A DNA stretch of 64,000 bases from Triangularia verruculosa (Eukaryota; Ascomycota; Sordariomycetes; Sordariales; Podosporaceae): the NCBI GenBank assembly GCA_033296885.1, contig MU863992.1:52225-116224 (forward strand), in the 5' to 3' direction. Positions 10,233 through 20,961 of the stretch are shown here, piece by piece. Under the pieces are notes generated by a model. The model ran no database searches, was not told where the DNA came from, and worked only from the letters and a program-made list of their open reading frames with translations. How positions within the stretch are numbered: the first letter of the stretch is position 1; each line of letters opens with the position of its first letter. Both the position numbers and the translations under genes were made by a program.

Positions 10233-11987
10233 ATGGGCAAAGGAACCGACAAGTTGTACATTACCCATTCCGAGTGGTCATCAGCCGATGCCTACGGCGC
10301 CAGCGTCGGCGCAAATGCAGGAACACGTGCGCAGCGATCCGGAGCGCATGCAAGCTTCAAGCGGCTTCCCTTCAACTTTTGCGCCGCCAGTCTACAGCCC
10401 TTCAAGAACCCAGTTTGCACCGCCGACGGCACCATTTTCGACGTCGAAGTCATTGGCGCCTGGCTCGAGAAGAAAGGAACAAACCCCGTCGACGGCAAAC
10501 CACTCGCCAAGAAGGACCTGATTAAACTCAACTTTGCGCGCAACGCCGACACGACCGAAAGCAACGATCGCAATGGCATTCCCACCGACGGCAAAGGCGA
10601 TTTCATCGACCCCGTCACCTTCAAGGTCTTCACCGACAACACCCACATCGTCGCGATCCGCCATGGCACCTACGCCAACGTCTTCGCATGGGAAACCGTC
10701 GAGCGAATGAACATCAAGGCCAAAATGTGGAGGGACCTCGTCGACGACGTCGAGTTCGGTCGCAAAGACATCATCACCCTCCAAGACCCCCAAAACGCCG
10801 CCAGTCGTGACCTCAGCCAATTCAAACACATCCAAGACGGCGAAGAAGCCGCCTTGACACCAGAACAAACCGAACAGCGCCAGGAAGGCGGAATCAACAT
10901 TGACGCCCTGGGTAGAATAGGCGACAAAGTCCTCCGCGCAAAAGAAGCCGTCGCCCGCGCCCGTCAAGCCCGCGAATCCGGAACAGACATCAACCACACC
11001 ACCTCCAAATCCCTTTCCAAACCCTCCACCACCACCACCACTCCCGTCCTCCGACAATCCCTCATTCAAGAAAAGAAAAAACCCGCCAACTCCGCAATCT
11101 ACACCACCGGCGCCGCCGCCGCATCCTTCACCTCCACCGGCCTAACCCCCTCCACCTCAGGCTCCCTAGCCCTCCTCTCAGAAGAAGAATACCTCCTCAA
11201 ACCCCGCCGCCTCTCCAACGCAAAACACCCCGGCTTCGTTCGAGTGTCCACCACCCTCGGCGACTTGACTCTTGAACTCCTCCCCGAATTCGCCCCGAAA
11301 GCTGTCTGGAACTTTTTGCGGCTCGCACAAAAGGGGTACTACAACAACACACTCTTCCACCGCAACATCAAGAATTTCATGATCCAGGGCGGTGACCCAA
11401 CCGGGACTGGTCGGGGTGGGACGTCGATCTGGAAGAAAACATTTAACGATGAACTCGAGGGTCCGCTGACTCATGATGCGAGGGGGGTGGTGTCTATGGC
11501 GAACAAGGGGAAGAATACCAATAGTTCGCAGTTTTTTATCACGTATAGGCCGGCGAAGCATTTGGATAAGAAGCATACTATTTTTGGGAGGGTGGTTGAT
11601 TCGGAGGGGACGATGACGAAGATGGAGAGTGCGAGGGTGGGGGGGGATAGTAGGCCGGTGGAGGAGATTAGGATTGTGGGGGTGACGGTGCTGATTGATC
11701 CGTTTGAGGAGTTTTTGAAGGAGAAGAAGGAAAAAGAGGCAAAGGAGGAGGAGAGGAGGGAGGTTGAGAGGAGGGGGGGGACGGAAGATGATAGGACTAC
11801 TTGGACGGGGAAGAGGCTTAGGGGTGATGAAGGGGGGAGTAAGGGGGGTGGGGTTGGGAAGTACTTGCAGCAGGTGAAGATGGAAGGGAAGAAACAGGAG
11901 GGGAGGATAGAGGAGGAGGAGTGGGAGGAGCCGGTGAAGAAGAAGACAAAGGTGGGAGGGGGATTTGGGAATTTTGATGGCTGGTGA
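10233..11987 (+). CDS. cyp8: U-box cyclophilin, PPIL2/Cyp8 type
   Basis: Intronless, 584 aa, ATG in a good context. The N-terminus MGKGTDKLYITHSEWSS is typical of the PPIL2 family. A U-box follows at about residues 40-125: LPFNFCAASLQPFKNPVCT, then DGTIFD and NPVDGKPL, and a second half with DFIDPVTFKVFT. A charged linker comes next, then a cyclophilin domain at about 312-465 with the catalytic FHRNIKNFMIQGGDP, MANKGKNTNSSQFFIT and HTIFGRVV. The position equal to Trp121 of cyclophilin A is His (KHLDKKHTIFG), as is common in this subfamily, which predicts weak cyclosporin binding. The C-terminus is Lys/Glu-rich, likely nuclear. Relatives are spliceosome-associated and have ubiquitin-ligase activity. 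The second half of the gene changes abruptly to GGG/AGG-rich codons after about 11400. Confidence 0.92.
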   Translation: MGKGTDKLYITHSEWSSADAYGASVGANAGTRAQRSGAHASFKRLPFNFCAASLQPFKNPVCTADGTIFDVEVIGAWLEKKGTNPVDGKPLAKKDLIKLNFARNADTTESNDRNGIPTDGKGDFIDPVTFKVFTDNTHIVAIRHGTYANVFAWETVERMNIKAKMWRDLVDDVEFGRKDIITLQDPQNAASRDLSQFKHIQDGEEAALTPEQTEQRQEGGINIDALGRIGDKVLRAKEAVARARQARESGTDINHTTSKSLSKPSTTTTTPVLRQSLIQEKKKPANSAIYTTGAAAASFTSTGLTPSTSGSLALLSEEEYLLKPRRLSNAKHPGFVRVSTTLGDLTLELLPEFAPKAVWNFLRLAQKGYYNNTLFHRNIKNFMIQGGDPTGTGRGGTSIWKKTFNDELEGPLTHDARGVVSMANKGKNTNSSQFFITYRPAKHLDKKHTIFGRVVDSEGTMTKMESARVGGDSRPVEEIRIVGVTVLIDPFEEFLKEKKEKEAKEEERREVERRGGTEDDRTTWTGKRLRGDEGGSKGGGVGKYLQQVKMEGKKQEGRIEEEEWEEPVKKKTKVGGGFGNFDGW

Positions 11988-12285
11988 TAGAGGTTTCATT
12001 GAAAAAAAAAGCATTGCTGGCGTTTGGAGTTGAAAAATTGTCTGACTTATCGAGATTTACTGTTGGAGAGCGAAAATTGAAATCGGTAAATGGTATAAAA
12101 TCCTTGAGATTCTTCTTTCATTTTTGAGCGGTCATCATCATCATCATCCATGCCTGCCTTATATCTGGCAGCAATGCAGCAAACAAGTATATACAAGAAA
12201 CGGTCAAATATACAACAATTCCAACAACAATCATAGTCTGGTATCGTTCATTTCTCCTCCACACCATTTTGTTTCCCTTTGATAT

Positions 12286-14436
12286 TCAAACCCAAACCAA
12301 ATCCCCCTCACCAACTCCAAACTCATCCCCCATGTACTCCATCGGCACCTGCAGCGGCGACAATCCCAATCCATACAACCCCCCTCCATTCCCCCATCCA
12401 TCATGCCCCGTATGTTGTATCATATCCGGGGATAACAACAACGGATCTGTCCCCATGGCCTGTTGCTGTTCCAAAGCTGGATCAATCCAATCCACCGCTC
12501 CCACACCCTCATCAGCAATCAACCCGGCCAACGCATCAGCTTGTTTAATCCCCGTCTCCATCGTCACCATTCGTAATCTCCCCACAACCCAGTGTTTCAT
12601 CTCCTCTGAGCAAGCTGTGCTCATTCCCACTAGATAAAGCGGCCAGACGACGGTGCTGGTGGCCGAAACAAGCAGCATGTATCTCTCTGCTTCGTCGTCT
12701 TCATCGCGAGCTTTGGTTACGTCAAGGATCGTCAAACCAGTGGCGTGTCGTCGGGCTTCTGAAGGGCTAGTGCTTGAGTCGCAGGATCGAGTTGATGGTG
12801 AAGTTGGTGGGGAGGGTGTCTCTCGGACTTCAACGGTAGTGATGCGTGCCGAGGCGTCCTCTTCGTCTTGGGAGCCGATGGAGCCGTCTACTGGATCCAT
12901 TAACCCAAGATGTTGAGGTACCGAGGCGCAGATGTCGTAGACGAGACGCTTGAGTTTTCGGCGGGCAGTGTTGTATTCCTCGATGTACCGGCTGGAGTTG
13001 AGGCGCGGGGTGAATGAGGAGAAGTCCTCGGATATTTGGGAGATGATCGTTTCGAGGATGAGGATGCGGGTGGTGCGGATGCAGTTCCAGATGTTGGCGT
13101 GGTGAAGAGAGGGGTAGAGGTGGCAGTAGCCTTCAAAGACGGCGTCGTGGTGTTGGGTCACCTTGAACTGGCGATATTGCCACGATGGAGACATGTTGTT
13201 TGTGAGTTTTTCGAGATCGTGCTCGATGGCGAGCAATTTCTCGACTATGTTCCCGGGGTCGGTGATGATGTGGTTTTTTATATCGTGACGGAGCTGAAGG
13301 ACCTGCCACACAAGGGGCATGAGATGTCTTGTTGGGTTTTCTGGCTCGAGGGTCTTGGCCATCTCGTGCCACAGGTCCTTCAGGGGTTGTGGCATAGGCA
13401 TATCTTTCATTGCACAGCTGATCACAACTCTTTGGCAGAGCATCGAGAACATTCTTCTCCCGGCCCGGGTCTGGAACTGGGCTGGTCCTCGTATTCTCGC
13501 CAGCGCGGCAGCACCATTGACGTGTTCCTGGAAAGCAGTGACTGTTCGCACCCGCGCCGGGCTTTCGGCCATCATCTCAAAGACACCGAGGATTAATATG
13601 GAGAGCATGGTGCTGTCTTTAACGGCCTCAGTCGGGTCCTTCAACGCATCCTTAGTCAGACCCAATGCTACCCCGTATGATTTCCTGGCAGCATCCATCA
13701 AATCGCTCCTCCGTTGCAAACTAGCCATGCCCATCAACCCCACCGCTGTCAAGCTGGCGAGGACAGAGTCGACTTGTCGCTCTCGCTTCGTCCGGGAAGG
13801 TTTCCATACTTCCCTGACAAAGTCAAAATTCTGATGGCAGGCCGTCTCGTTTGCCGTCACAAATCTGGAGAAGAAGAAAGCAAAGCCCTGTTCCTGGCAG
13901 ACTGGCGGAATGTTGTACAGCGCCATCGCTGGGGGCGTTATTGGCCAGCTTCCTGATTCTGGTGACATTAGTAGACTGTCGTCAAATCCCCAGCCGTCTG
14001 AATCGGCCGGACTGGTGGGTGCTGGTGTGGCGGGAACTACTATCGCTATCGACGGCTTCCCGCGGGGCTCTGGTGTGACTGATAACCTCCCCTCAGAACC
14101 AGATGGCGTGGATGGCTCGACAATGAGGTTCCCCTTCTTGCGGGCTCTCGCCTTGGCCTTCTTGATGACGTGGGAGCTCTCATCGCGAAACATGAGGTCC
14201 ACCAGATTTCGATAGCCAGGGCATGTCTGATGCCTCTTTTCGCATTGGCCACATCCTGGTTCTCTTTGGTCGCACTGGGCGTTGTGTTAGCCGGCATGGC
14301 GGCTTGATGGACAAGACTCTGAAATGGAGTCGCAGTGGAATTGGTGGCAATAGAGCTGATAGAAATAGCTACTCACGCGAATCTTGCGTTCACGACAGTT
14401 GGAGCACCCTTTACTTGGCTTCCCACAATAGACCAT
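12286..14436 (-). CDS. Zn(II)2Cys6 transcription factor with fungal TF domain
   Basis: Spliced model complement(12286..14274, 14377..14436), 682 aa. Exon 1 ends in CSNCRERKIR at a GTGAGT donor. Exon 2 starts at TGCGACC after CCCAG, giving the complete binuclear cluster C-x2-C-x6-C-x6-C-x2-C-x6-C at residues 11-39. Splicing inside the cluster is common in this family. Next comes a basic linker (HVIKKAKARARKK), then a Ser/Pro-rich stretch, then a long helical region (about 150-640) of the Fungal_trans_2 type with FFFSRFVTANETACHQNFDF and, near the end, WPLYLVGMSTACSEEMKHWV. Such proteins are sequence-specific regulators of metabolism. The neighbours do not suggest a target pathway, so no regulon is proposed. 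Confidence 0.88.
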
Positions 14437-17092
14437 CGTGAAGACTGAAGGTGACCAGTCAATGCCAAACTCGGTATAAGGCCCGGTTCGAACACAGCGC
14501 GTCTGACGGCACAGTCTCACTCGCCGGTAGCATCGACCAAAGAGCCTCACGTTAGCTCCCGGGTTGGGTCGGACGTCCGTCTTAGTGGCCGTCTGCTATT
14601 GCTCACTGCTCACTTGAAGGAGCTGGCGCTATCCGGAAGGAGGTACAAGGCAGTCGTCGAGGGGGTCGAATGAAAACGAGAAAGCTGTGTTTGAGTGGCG
14701 GCCGAGGTGTGGAGAGAATGCCTAGGAAGGAGCCTGTCCGGCTGAGGCCTTATAAGCAAGAGTTTGGGGTGTGGACGATGGGGGAGGTGTACAGGAGGCC
14801 GCAAGTTCAAGTCCGGCGCGGTTCACGTTGACCAGAGTTGTATCGTGTCTCTTGCGGAACCCTTGAGTCAATTCCTTGGTTCATGGGTTGGTTTTCATAG
14901 GGCTATGGGCTGCCACTGCCCGCGAATGTGATGAAGACGGAGAAAACGCCAAGCAGCCCCCGCTGCCCACGACATGATATTGCCCACACAGCCCCTGACA
15001 GCGGTACCACAGCCTCTAGTTAGACGGGTACCTTCAAGCACGGGGCATCTGGGCGTGTCGCCGTTGTCTTCATGATGTCTCGACCCTCGATTTCTCGATG
15101 GCGTTGTCACCGTCTAACCATTGGCCAGTGCTGGTGGGGAGAAGAGACGAAGATGACAGGGGTCTTTCCTAGTTGGGACACCTGTGCGAAGGCGTTCTCC
15201 CAGCAGAAGGGGACATGATCAGGCTTGGCGGTGCTCTCAGACGAGACCGGGGTTCGAAGCTTAAAAAGGTCCCCGCAGCCTCTGATTGGTCGGGATGATC
15301 ATCTCAAGCGAGAAAGGGCTCTGAGCGCATGGCGCCCATGGCTGGCGATGGCTGCATGCTGGGCTTGGAGAGCCCTTCTGGAAACCTTCTCTCGCCGGCG
15401 TGGCTGCTCACTCTTGCGCCGCCAAGTGCGGAATACGGGATGAAGAACTCGAAATTGTGCGGAATCGCGAGTCCGGGAGACCGTTTCGTTGTGTTTGAGA
15501 TGCTGCTAGCTAGCGAAGGGGTGGATACGGCTGCCTCTGCCTAGACGAACCGTCAGCGCGTACCATGGCATAATGTTGTTTTACAGTATGACTGATTCGC
15601 CGGATGGAAGGGCATATGGCTGGCAGATTTGTTCTACAATGTTGTTGAAGACATCTCCAAGACCGAGAGGTGAGTTGTCTTCGGTCAGCATGTGACATTG
15701 GTGCCCCCACGAACGTCATGGAGCACCGGGCACCGGACGGAGATGTTGTGTGCGTGTAGCAACTGCAGACGCCCGGGGGCAGGTCGGTCTCTGGCGAATG
15801 GCAGGTCGGTGTAACGTCCCAAAGATGGAACCATTTTGCTGTTCATTGTCAAAGTTGTAAGAGTCCAAATGTGGACAAAATATCCAAGGGGCGCAGAGGG
15901 ACTTCACCAGATGTCAAACCACGCAGATCCTCCAGATGGCGCTAATCCACACACAGCCCTACACTAGACCCCTTCGGGCAAAGCTGGAGAAAATGCCCAC
16001 GCATTGACCACTCCATGTCCCGAAGGCTCAAGAACAGCAGCAACTATTAAACATAGCCATATCATCACGATGCTTGTGGCTGCAGAACGTCATGCAGGGA
16101 CCGGCAGATGTCAGTTCCGACCTTCCTATTCTGTAGGGTGTTTCGAGCATAACCCCAGGCAGAGGCTTAAGATCATGCATCTCCAACACCAAGTCATTAC
16201 GAGCCAGCAAATTAGGGGATGAAGGCAGGATGGGATGGATGGGGATGATACTCCTGGAACAATATATGGGGATCCCGACAGTGAAGAAAGTTGTCGGGCC
16301 GCTGTGCTATTGGTACCTTGTGGAACTTTTCTCACCACTGCCGGCGCTTGCAGTTGCACTTGTGGCTGTGTTTCAATACTCCGTATGTTATTGACATCAA
16401 CACAACGGCGTCAGGCATCTTTGCAGCATTAAGGCTTCATGTGATCATAAGTGACATTTCCCGGCGGTGAAGAAAAAGCCAGTTGAAGGGTACACTAATG
16501 CTCAGAAATCTAGAAATGGTCGAGCGCGAGGGTGAAGCATTGGATCTTGAAGATGGAATCCTTGGCGTTGTCGGGCCGAACCTGGATCACGGATCGCTTC
16601 GGGACCCGCAGAACCCCACTTCGGAGAGACCCCACATTTCCCGAATCCCTTCGCCCTGCTTAGTCACCGGGACACCGTCTGGTCAGTCCCACAACACTTC
16701 TGTCCAAGCTCAGCTCATAGGTCGGAATACGGCCATATTGCCTGCATGTCTGCCCAAAAATAAGGCTGACTGTCGCACGAGATCATATTTCATTACATTT
16801 ACTCTACACCCCCTTCATCGGCCTTTCTTGCCCGCCCAAGCTTATCCTTGGATTTCCCCGGACTGTGAGGCTCAACAGTGACAAGACTGGGACAGAACAA
16901 CAGGCCACAATGGGACAGTCCGTAGTAGACTTATTAGTGGTGCCAAGGTGCGTGCTGCGCCATAATGTTATTACAAGGCTACCGAGTACCTAAGGTCGGG
17001 TAGTTGGGCTGGAACAGGTCCATGCGTGCCTCGAGTTCAGCCATCACACTCAAAAACTTTTTTACTCTGGGATATCTACATTGTTGATCACT
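14437..17092. other. Long intergenic region
   Basis: 2.6 kb without a supported gene. Several short open frames occur on both strands but none has domain features, a consistent start or plausible splice partners. The first 400 bases are the promoter of the minus-strand transcription factor and the last 200 are the HET gene promoter. Confidence 0.45.
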
Positions 17093-19027
17093 ATGGCGAC
17101 TGTTTGCGACCTCTGCACCAACTCGATTCATCTCGTTGCTTCGGACTGTTATGCAGACCATCATCCAACTCTGATGTCGTTTCGACAAGCTGTAAACGAC
17201 GGCTGCACTATCTGCTGTACAATCATGCAAAACATTAGGCTTGATAAGTTTAGCGACAATATTTTGACTCCCAACGTCTCTTTTGTCCGCTATGCCCATT
17301 ATGCAGACACGGGCCAAGCCCTAAGTTTCCAGTTCTACGCCCGGCGGGGCAACCGCTTTCCTTATAAGGTTGCTAAATTGAGTGAGTGCAACGTCTCTGA
17401 AAAGCGTTTGCCGTTCGGAAGGCTTGTCAATATACTAAATTCAGCTAATCTACATACAGATTTGATACCATGTTCAGATGGCGATGTAACACAGGGGCTA
17501 GGTGTATCTACCGGGCTATCCTCATCCCTGAATGTGGCCCTCGACTGGCTGAAAACGTGTCAGCGTTCTCATAAGCGATGCGGGAGCATATCAAGCTCCG
17601 AAGATTCGAAGCCAGTTAGACTCCCGTCTCGTCTCCTAGACATTGGAACCGAAGATGCTGCAAACCTAAGGCTGGTACTGTCCTCGGAACATGAGGTTGA
17701 ACCGGGAGCACAGTACATCACGCTCAGCTACACGTGGGGGCTTGAAGACCAGCAGATTAAACTTGTATCCGCCAAGCTGGACTTATTCCGACAAGGACTA
17801 CGGATCAGCGAACTCCCTCGAACCTTTCAGGATCTTGTGGTGGTGACCCGTGCACTAGGCATACGGTACATGTGGATCGATGCGCTCTGCATCATTCAGG
17901 ACTCCATCGAAGACTGGGAGAACGAAGGGGCAGCCATGGCGGAAGTTTATGCCAATTCTGCTTGCACAATCGCCGCCACTGCCTCTGCCGATCCAGGAGA
18001 AGGTTTATTTCGCCATAGAAACCCAACAAGAGTTTTACCGCGCATCAGGGACGACTACATAATCGATTACAACATGCTGGAAAGGCATATACACTCTGCA
18101 CCCTTGTCCTCGAGAGGCTGGGCGTTTCAGGAGCGGATGCTGTCGCCAAGAGTTCTACATTTTGCAGAGGACCAGCTATTTTGGGAATGCTTCCAAGAGA
18201 CCAAATGCGAAGCTGTCCCTTTGGAACCGCTTGCGTCCATAGTTACCAACCTTGGAGCGAAAAGCTTGATTTCTAACATAAAGGGTAACACAAGGCTGTC
18301 TCAGCGGGCATGGAATGAGGTTGTGAGGCAATACTCGATGTGTAACCTGACGCACGACACAGACAAACTCCCTGCTTTGGCGGGCCTGGCCAAGGCATTT
18401 CAGGATCAGACAAATGACAGGTACTTTGCCGGCCTATGGCGAACGAAACTTGTCGAGCAGTTGGGCTGGGCAGCCTGTTCCCCGGGCAGGAGAGTATCCC
18501 CGAACTGCCGAGCGCCTTCATGGTCCTGGGCTTCAGTGGACGGTGCTATCCGGCCGGCTTTATTGTTGCGACAGGCCACCGCTATTCCGAAGGTGAAGAC
18601 CGTCGAGATGACCACCAGAGGCCCAGAACATTTCGGGAGGATACGGGAGGCTTACATGGAGCTTTCTGGTTATCTGGTTTACGCCACGATCTGCCAACTG
18701 GTTGGAGGAGAGGGACCTGAGATTTGCAAACTACGAATCAGAGACACGATTGTTTCTGTGCAGCTGTTCATGGACATTGTGGATGTCCGTTGGAGTGTGG
18801 GGTCTGTTATTTTATGTCTTCCACTCAAATGGCAGTATGACAAAAAGTGCACTCTAACTTGCATAATATTGGAGCGTCTAGGAGGGCATCCGCGCGTTGA
18901 GTATCAAAGAGTTGGGCTATTGCAGTTCGGCGTGCGAGGACGGGGATTTGGTCTACTTCGGTCGTTTGGTATCAACTACAGATCCCATCAATATCTAAAG
19001 GAGTTTTCACTCATTCGCATTGTATGA
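17093..19027 (+). CDS. HET-domain (heterokaryon incompatibility) protein
   Basis: Intronless, 644 aa from the first in-frame ATG at 17093 (MATVCDLCTNSIHL). A short Cys-rich N-terminus (CDLC, GCTICCTIM) precedes the HET domain, which starts at QYITLSYTWGLEDQQIKL near residue 205. It continues through ELPRTFQDLVVVTRALGIRY, MWIDALCIIQDSIEDWENE and MAEVYANSACTIAATASADP, the three classic HET blocks. A family-typical GWAFQERMLSPRVLHFAEDQ follows, and the C-terminal part contains the common PSWSWASVDG motif. HET domains trigger cell death when non-self partners meet. No NACHT or repeat domain is present, so this is the short solo-HET architecture. The start matters little for function, but no ATG lies upstream in frame. 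Confidence 0.93.
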   Translation: MATVCDLCTNSIHLVASDCYADHHPTLMSFRQAVNDGCTICCTIMQNIRLDKFSDNILTPNVSFVRYAHYADTGQALSFQFYARRGNRFPYKVAKLSECNVSEKRLPFGRLVNILNSANLHTDLIPCSDGDVTQGLGVSTGLSSSLNVALDWLKTCQRSHKRCGSISSSEDSKPVRLPSRLLDIGTEDAANLRLVLSSEHEVEPGAQYITLSYTWGLEDQQIKLVSAKLDLFRQGLRISELPRTFQDLVVVTRALGIRYMWIDALCIIQDSIEDWENEGAAMAEVYANSACTIAATASADPGEGLFRHRNPTRVLPRIRDDYIIDYNMLERHIHSAPLSSRGWAFQERMLSPRVLHFAEDQLFWECFQETKCEAVPLEPLASIVTNLGAKSLISNIKGNTRLSQRAWNEVVRQYSMCNLTHDTDKLPALAGLAKAFQDQTNDRYFAGLWRTKLVEQLGWAACSPGRRVSPNCRAPSWSWASVDGAIRPALLLRQATAIPKVKTVEMTTRGPEHFGRIREAYMELSGYLVYATICQLVGGEGPEICKLRIRDTIVSVQLFMDIVDVRWSVGSVILCLPLKWQYDKKCTLTCIILERLGGHPRVEYQRVGLLQFGVRGRGFGLLRSFGINYRSHQYLKEFSLIRIV

Positions 19028-19221
19028 AGGATTAGCACGGAAGTCGGGCGCGTGGCAAGTAAACAAGGCCGGAAAAGCAGGATAGCCATCGTTATTTTCT
19101 TGGAGCAATCATACACACAATCCATCAATGATACTCCTCATTGCCTCATCCCAAACCTCGTGACATCATTACCTTCATATTTCACCCCTATCCACCTCCC
19201 AACCGGCACCGTCGTCGGCCG

Positions 19222-20051
19222 CTAAATTAACCAAGGTAAGGAAAACAGGGTACCCATCAATATAAGCGGCACCACCCTCGGCGGCGGCTCCTTCAACGTC
19301 AACCCAACCCCCTCCAATATCACCACCACCATCATCTCCATAATCACGCCCATCCCCAAGAAATACCACATAAAACTCCCTTCCCCACCATAGCTCCTAA
19401 ACCTCGGATCCGTCCCAAAAGTAGCCAACCCCGCGAATACAATCCGGACAATCATAAACGGCAGCGCCAGCGCAATCCCAAACAACAACCGCTTCTCCTT
19501 TGCCACTAAAAGTGCCGCTAACATGGTAAACGACGTGTTAAACATGAGAAACCACAACCCAGCCATCATCAGTCCCAGCCCAACCTGGCTCTCAATCGGC
19601 ACCGTACCACCGTCGCCGCCCCTGACCCATTAATCGCGTCCCCAATCTCACCACTCATTTTGCTCTGCCCTACTACCGACACAATCCATCCAACCAGCAC
19701 CACGAGCTTAGTAGTGTTTTGCTGTGGGCCGACAAGAGGGGTTATTCCCTCTGATCGCATTCCATAGATGACTTGACCGAGGAGATTGGACAGGCAGAAG
19801 ATAAGGGCAGAGATGCCGATAGGGTACATCACCTCGGATCCGACGATGAGGCTGGCGTTGGAGGGGTTGTTGATGGTGGCAAGGTTGAGGGAGGCGCCGG
19901 TGATACGGACGAGGCTGAAGATGACGAGGTAGACCCAGCCGGCGGTTGCGCGGAAGCCATACCGAGCTGCGAGGAGTATGGCGATGCGGAGAGAGGCGGT
20001 GTAAACGACAATCTCGGCGATGGAGATGCAGTTGAGGGCTGTGAGTGTCAT
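19222..20051 (-). pseudogene. DUF7702-type seven-helix membrane protein, one-base frameshift
   Basis: The first part (20051 down to about 19630) encodes MTLTALNCISIAEIVVYTAS and further helices with GFRATAGWVYLVIFSLVRI, a pattern I associate with the fungal DUF7702 family. The second part (about 19630 down to 19222) continues with QVGLGLMMAGLWFLMFN and more helices, but in another frame. The break falls at a GGGG run near 19618-19622. One extra G would give an unbroken loop (NGSGGDGGTVPIES) and a protein of about 276 aa. I found no intron with acceptable donor and phase. It is either a true recent frameshift or a homopolymer error in the assembly. Function of the family is unknown. Confidence 0.6.
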
Positions 20052-20683
20052 CTTGGGAGAGAGAAAGCTGAAATTTCCAGAAGCAAGAGCAGCGAAAGGA
20101 GTGAACGAAAAGAAGTGATTCTCAGCTTGAGATCGCGCTTGGGAACCGAAAGACAGTCGTGATTCTCGTCAATTTTTACCGATACTCAATGTGAGCTCCA
20201 ACGATCGTGAAGTCTTCAAAGAAGTGAACGTCGAAAAGATTCGAGCCTCGTGGGCTTCTTGGCAGGGCACCTGAGCCATCTTTGGCACCTGGCCCTTTGT
20301 CAAGCTGTCTTTGTGCCCATCGGATGAAAGGCGTAGTTGAAACAAACGGACGGTCGTGGGCGCCGACCCCCGATCCAGGCTCATGAAGGCGTTTGTGTCC
20401 GGTATTTTATTCAACTACACCGCAAATCTCATCGGCCACGGTTCACTGGCACCGTTTGGGTGGTGCGGAGCTGATACATCGTAGGAAGTCGTGTATTCCT
20501 CCGCTACTAGTAGGCGAGTCATTTTTACTACGATTATGGACTGCGTCACATTACCTAGTTTTATGGCATCACAGTCATCGCTGGGGGCGGATTCTGGTAG
20601 GAAGATGATGCTGCTTCATGTGTTCCTCAGATGAGGCTGAGAATGGAGATGGGTGGCCATCAAGGTTCACCCCTATCCTCCCA

Positions 20684-20698
20684 GATAACCCTAACCCA
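20684..20698 (+). promoter_or_regulatory. Telobox-like site upstream of KTI12
   Basis: GATAACCCTAACCCA, ending 263 bases before the KTI12 start. The identical 15-mer occurs in the other orientation at 56563-56577, upstream of RMP1. Telomere-repeat-like boxes in promoters are known binding sites of Tbf1/Rap1/Teb1-type Myb factors in yeasts; use here is inferred. Confidence 0.4.
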
Positions 20699-20754
20699 CT
20701 CAGGGGTTCTCTTATCGATACCATCAAGTGGGACCCCAAACAGCTCTGCCCCTC

Positions 20755-20838
20755 ACGTCCTGGACAGAATAACTGGCACTGCAAAGTGGAAATACGGCGT
20801 AATCCTGGCTTGCAGTACCAATTATTTTGTCCACGGCG
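20755..20838. mobile_element. 84-bp inverted-repeat element with 8-bp target duplication
   Basis: The left and right 29 bases are imperfect inverted repeats sharing the core TGGACARAATAAYTGG followed by YACTGCA. The direct repeat TGCCCCTC flanks both sides (20747-20754 and 20839-20846). An 8-bp duplication is typical of hAT-type DNA transposons. It looks like a minimal non-autonomous element in which two ends are joined by a short spacer. Diverged copies of one end occur at 5049 and 39508. Confidence 0.65.
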
Positions 20839-20961
20839 TGCCCCTCTACACAGTAAGATTCCACGATACCCCGCTATAATTCTGTCCCCCAGGTTTTCAG
20901 GGTTCTCAATCTCACCACCACTTGCGCAATCCCCAATTTGTTTGCATAGACCGTCGCAAAC

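Larger units (their letters stand above)
20052..20961. other. Intergenic region upstream of KTI12, with a tiny transposon insertion
   Basis: No gene supported in about 0.9 kb. It holds the 84-bp inverted-repeat element and the telobox-like site described separately. An antisense open frame at 20575-21009 is an accident of the inverted repeat. Confidence 0.5.

Noticed and set aside
14437..17000. Several frames of 60-130 codons
   Set aside because: None shows a domain, signal peptide or splice partner.
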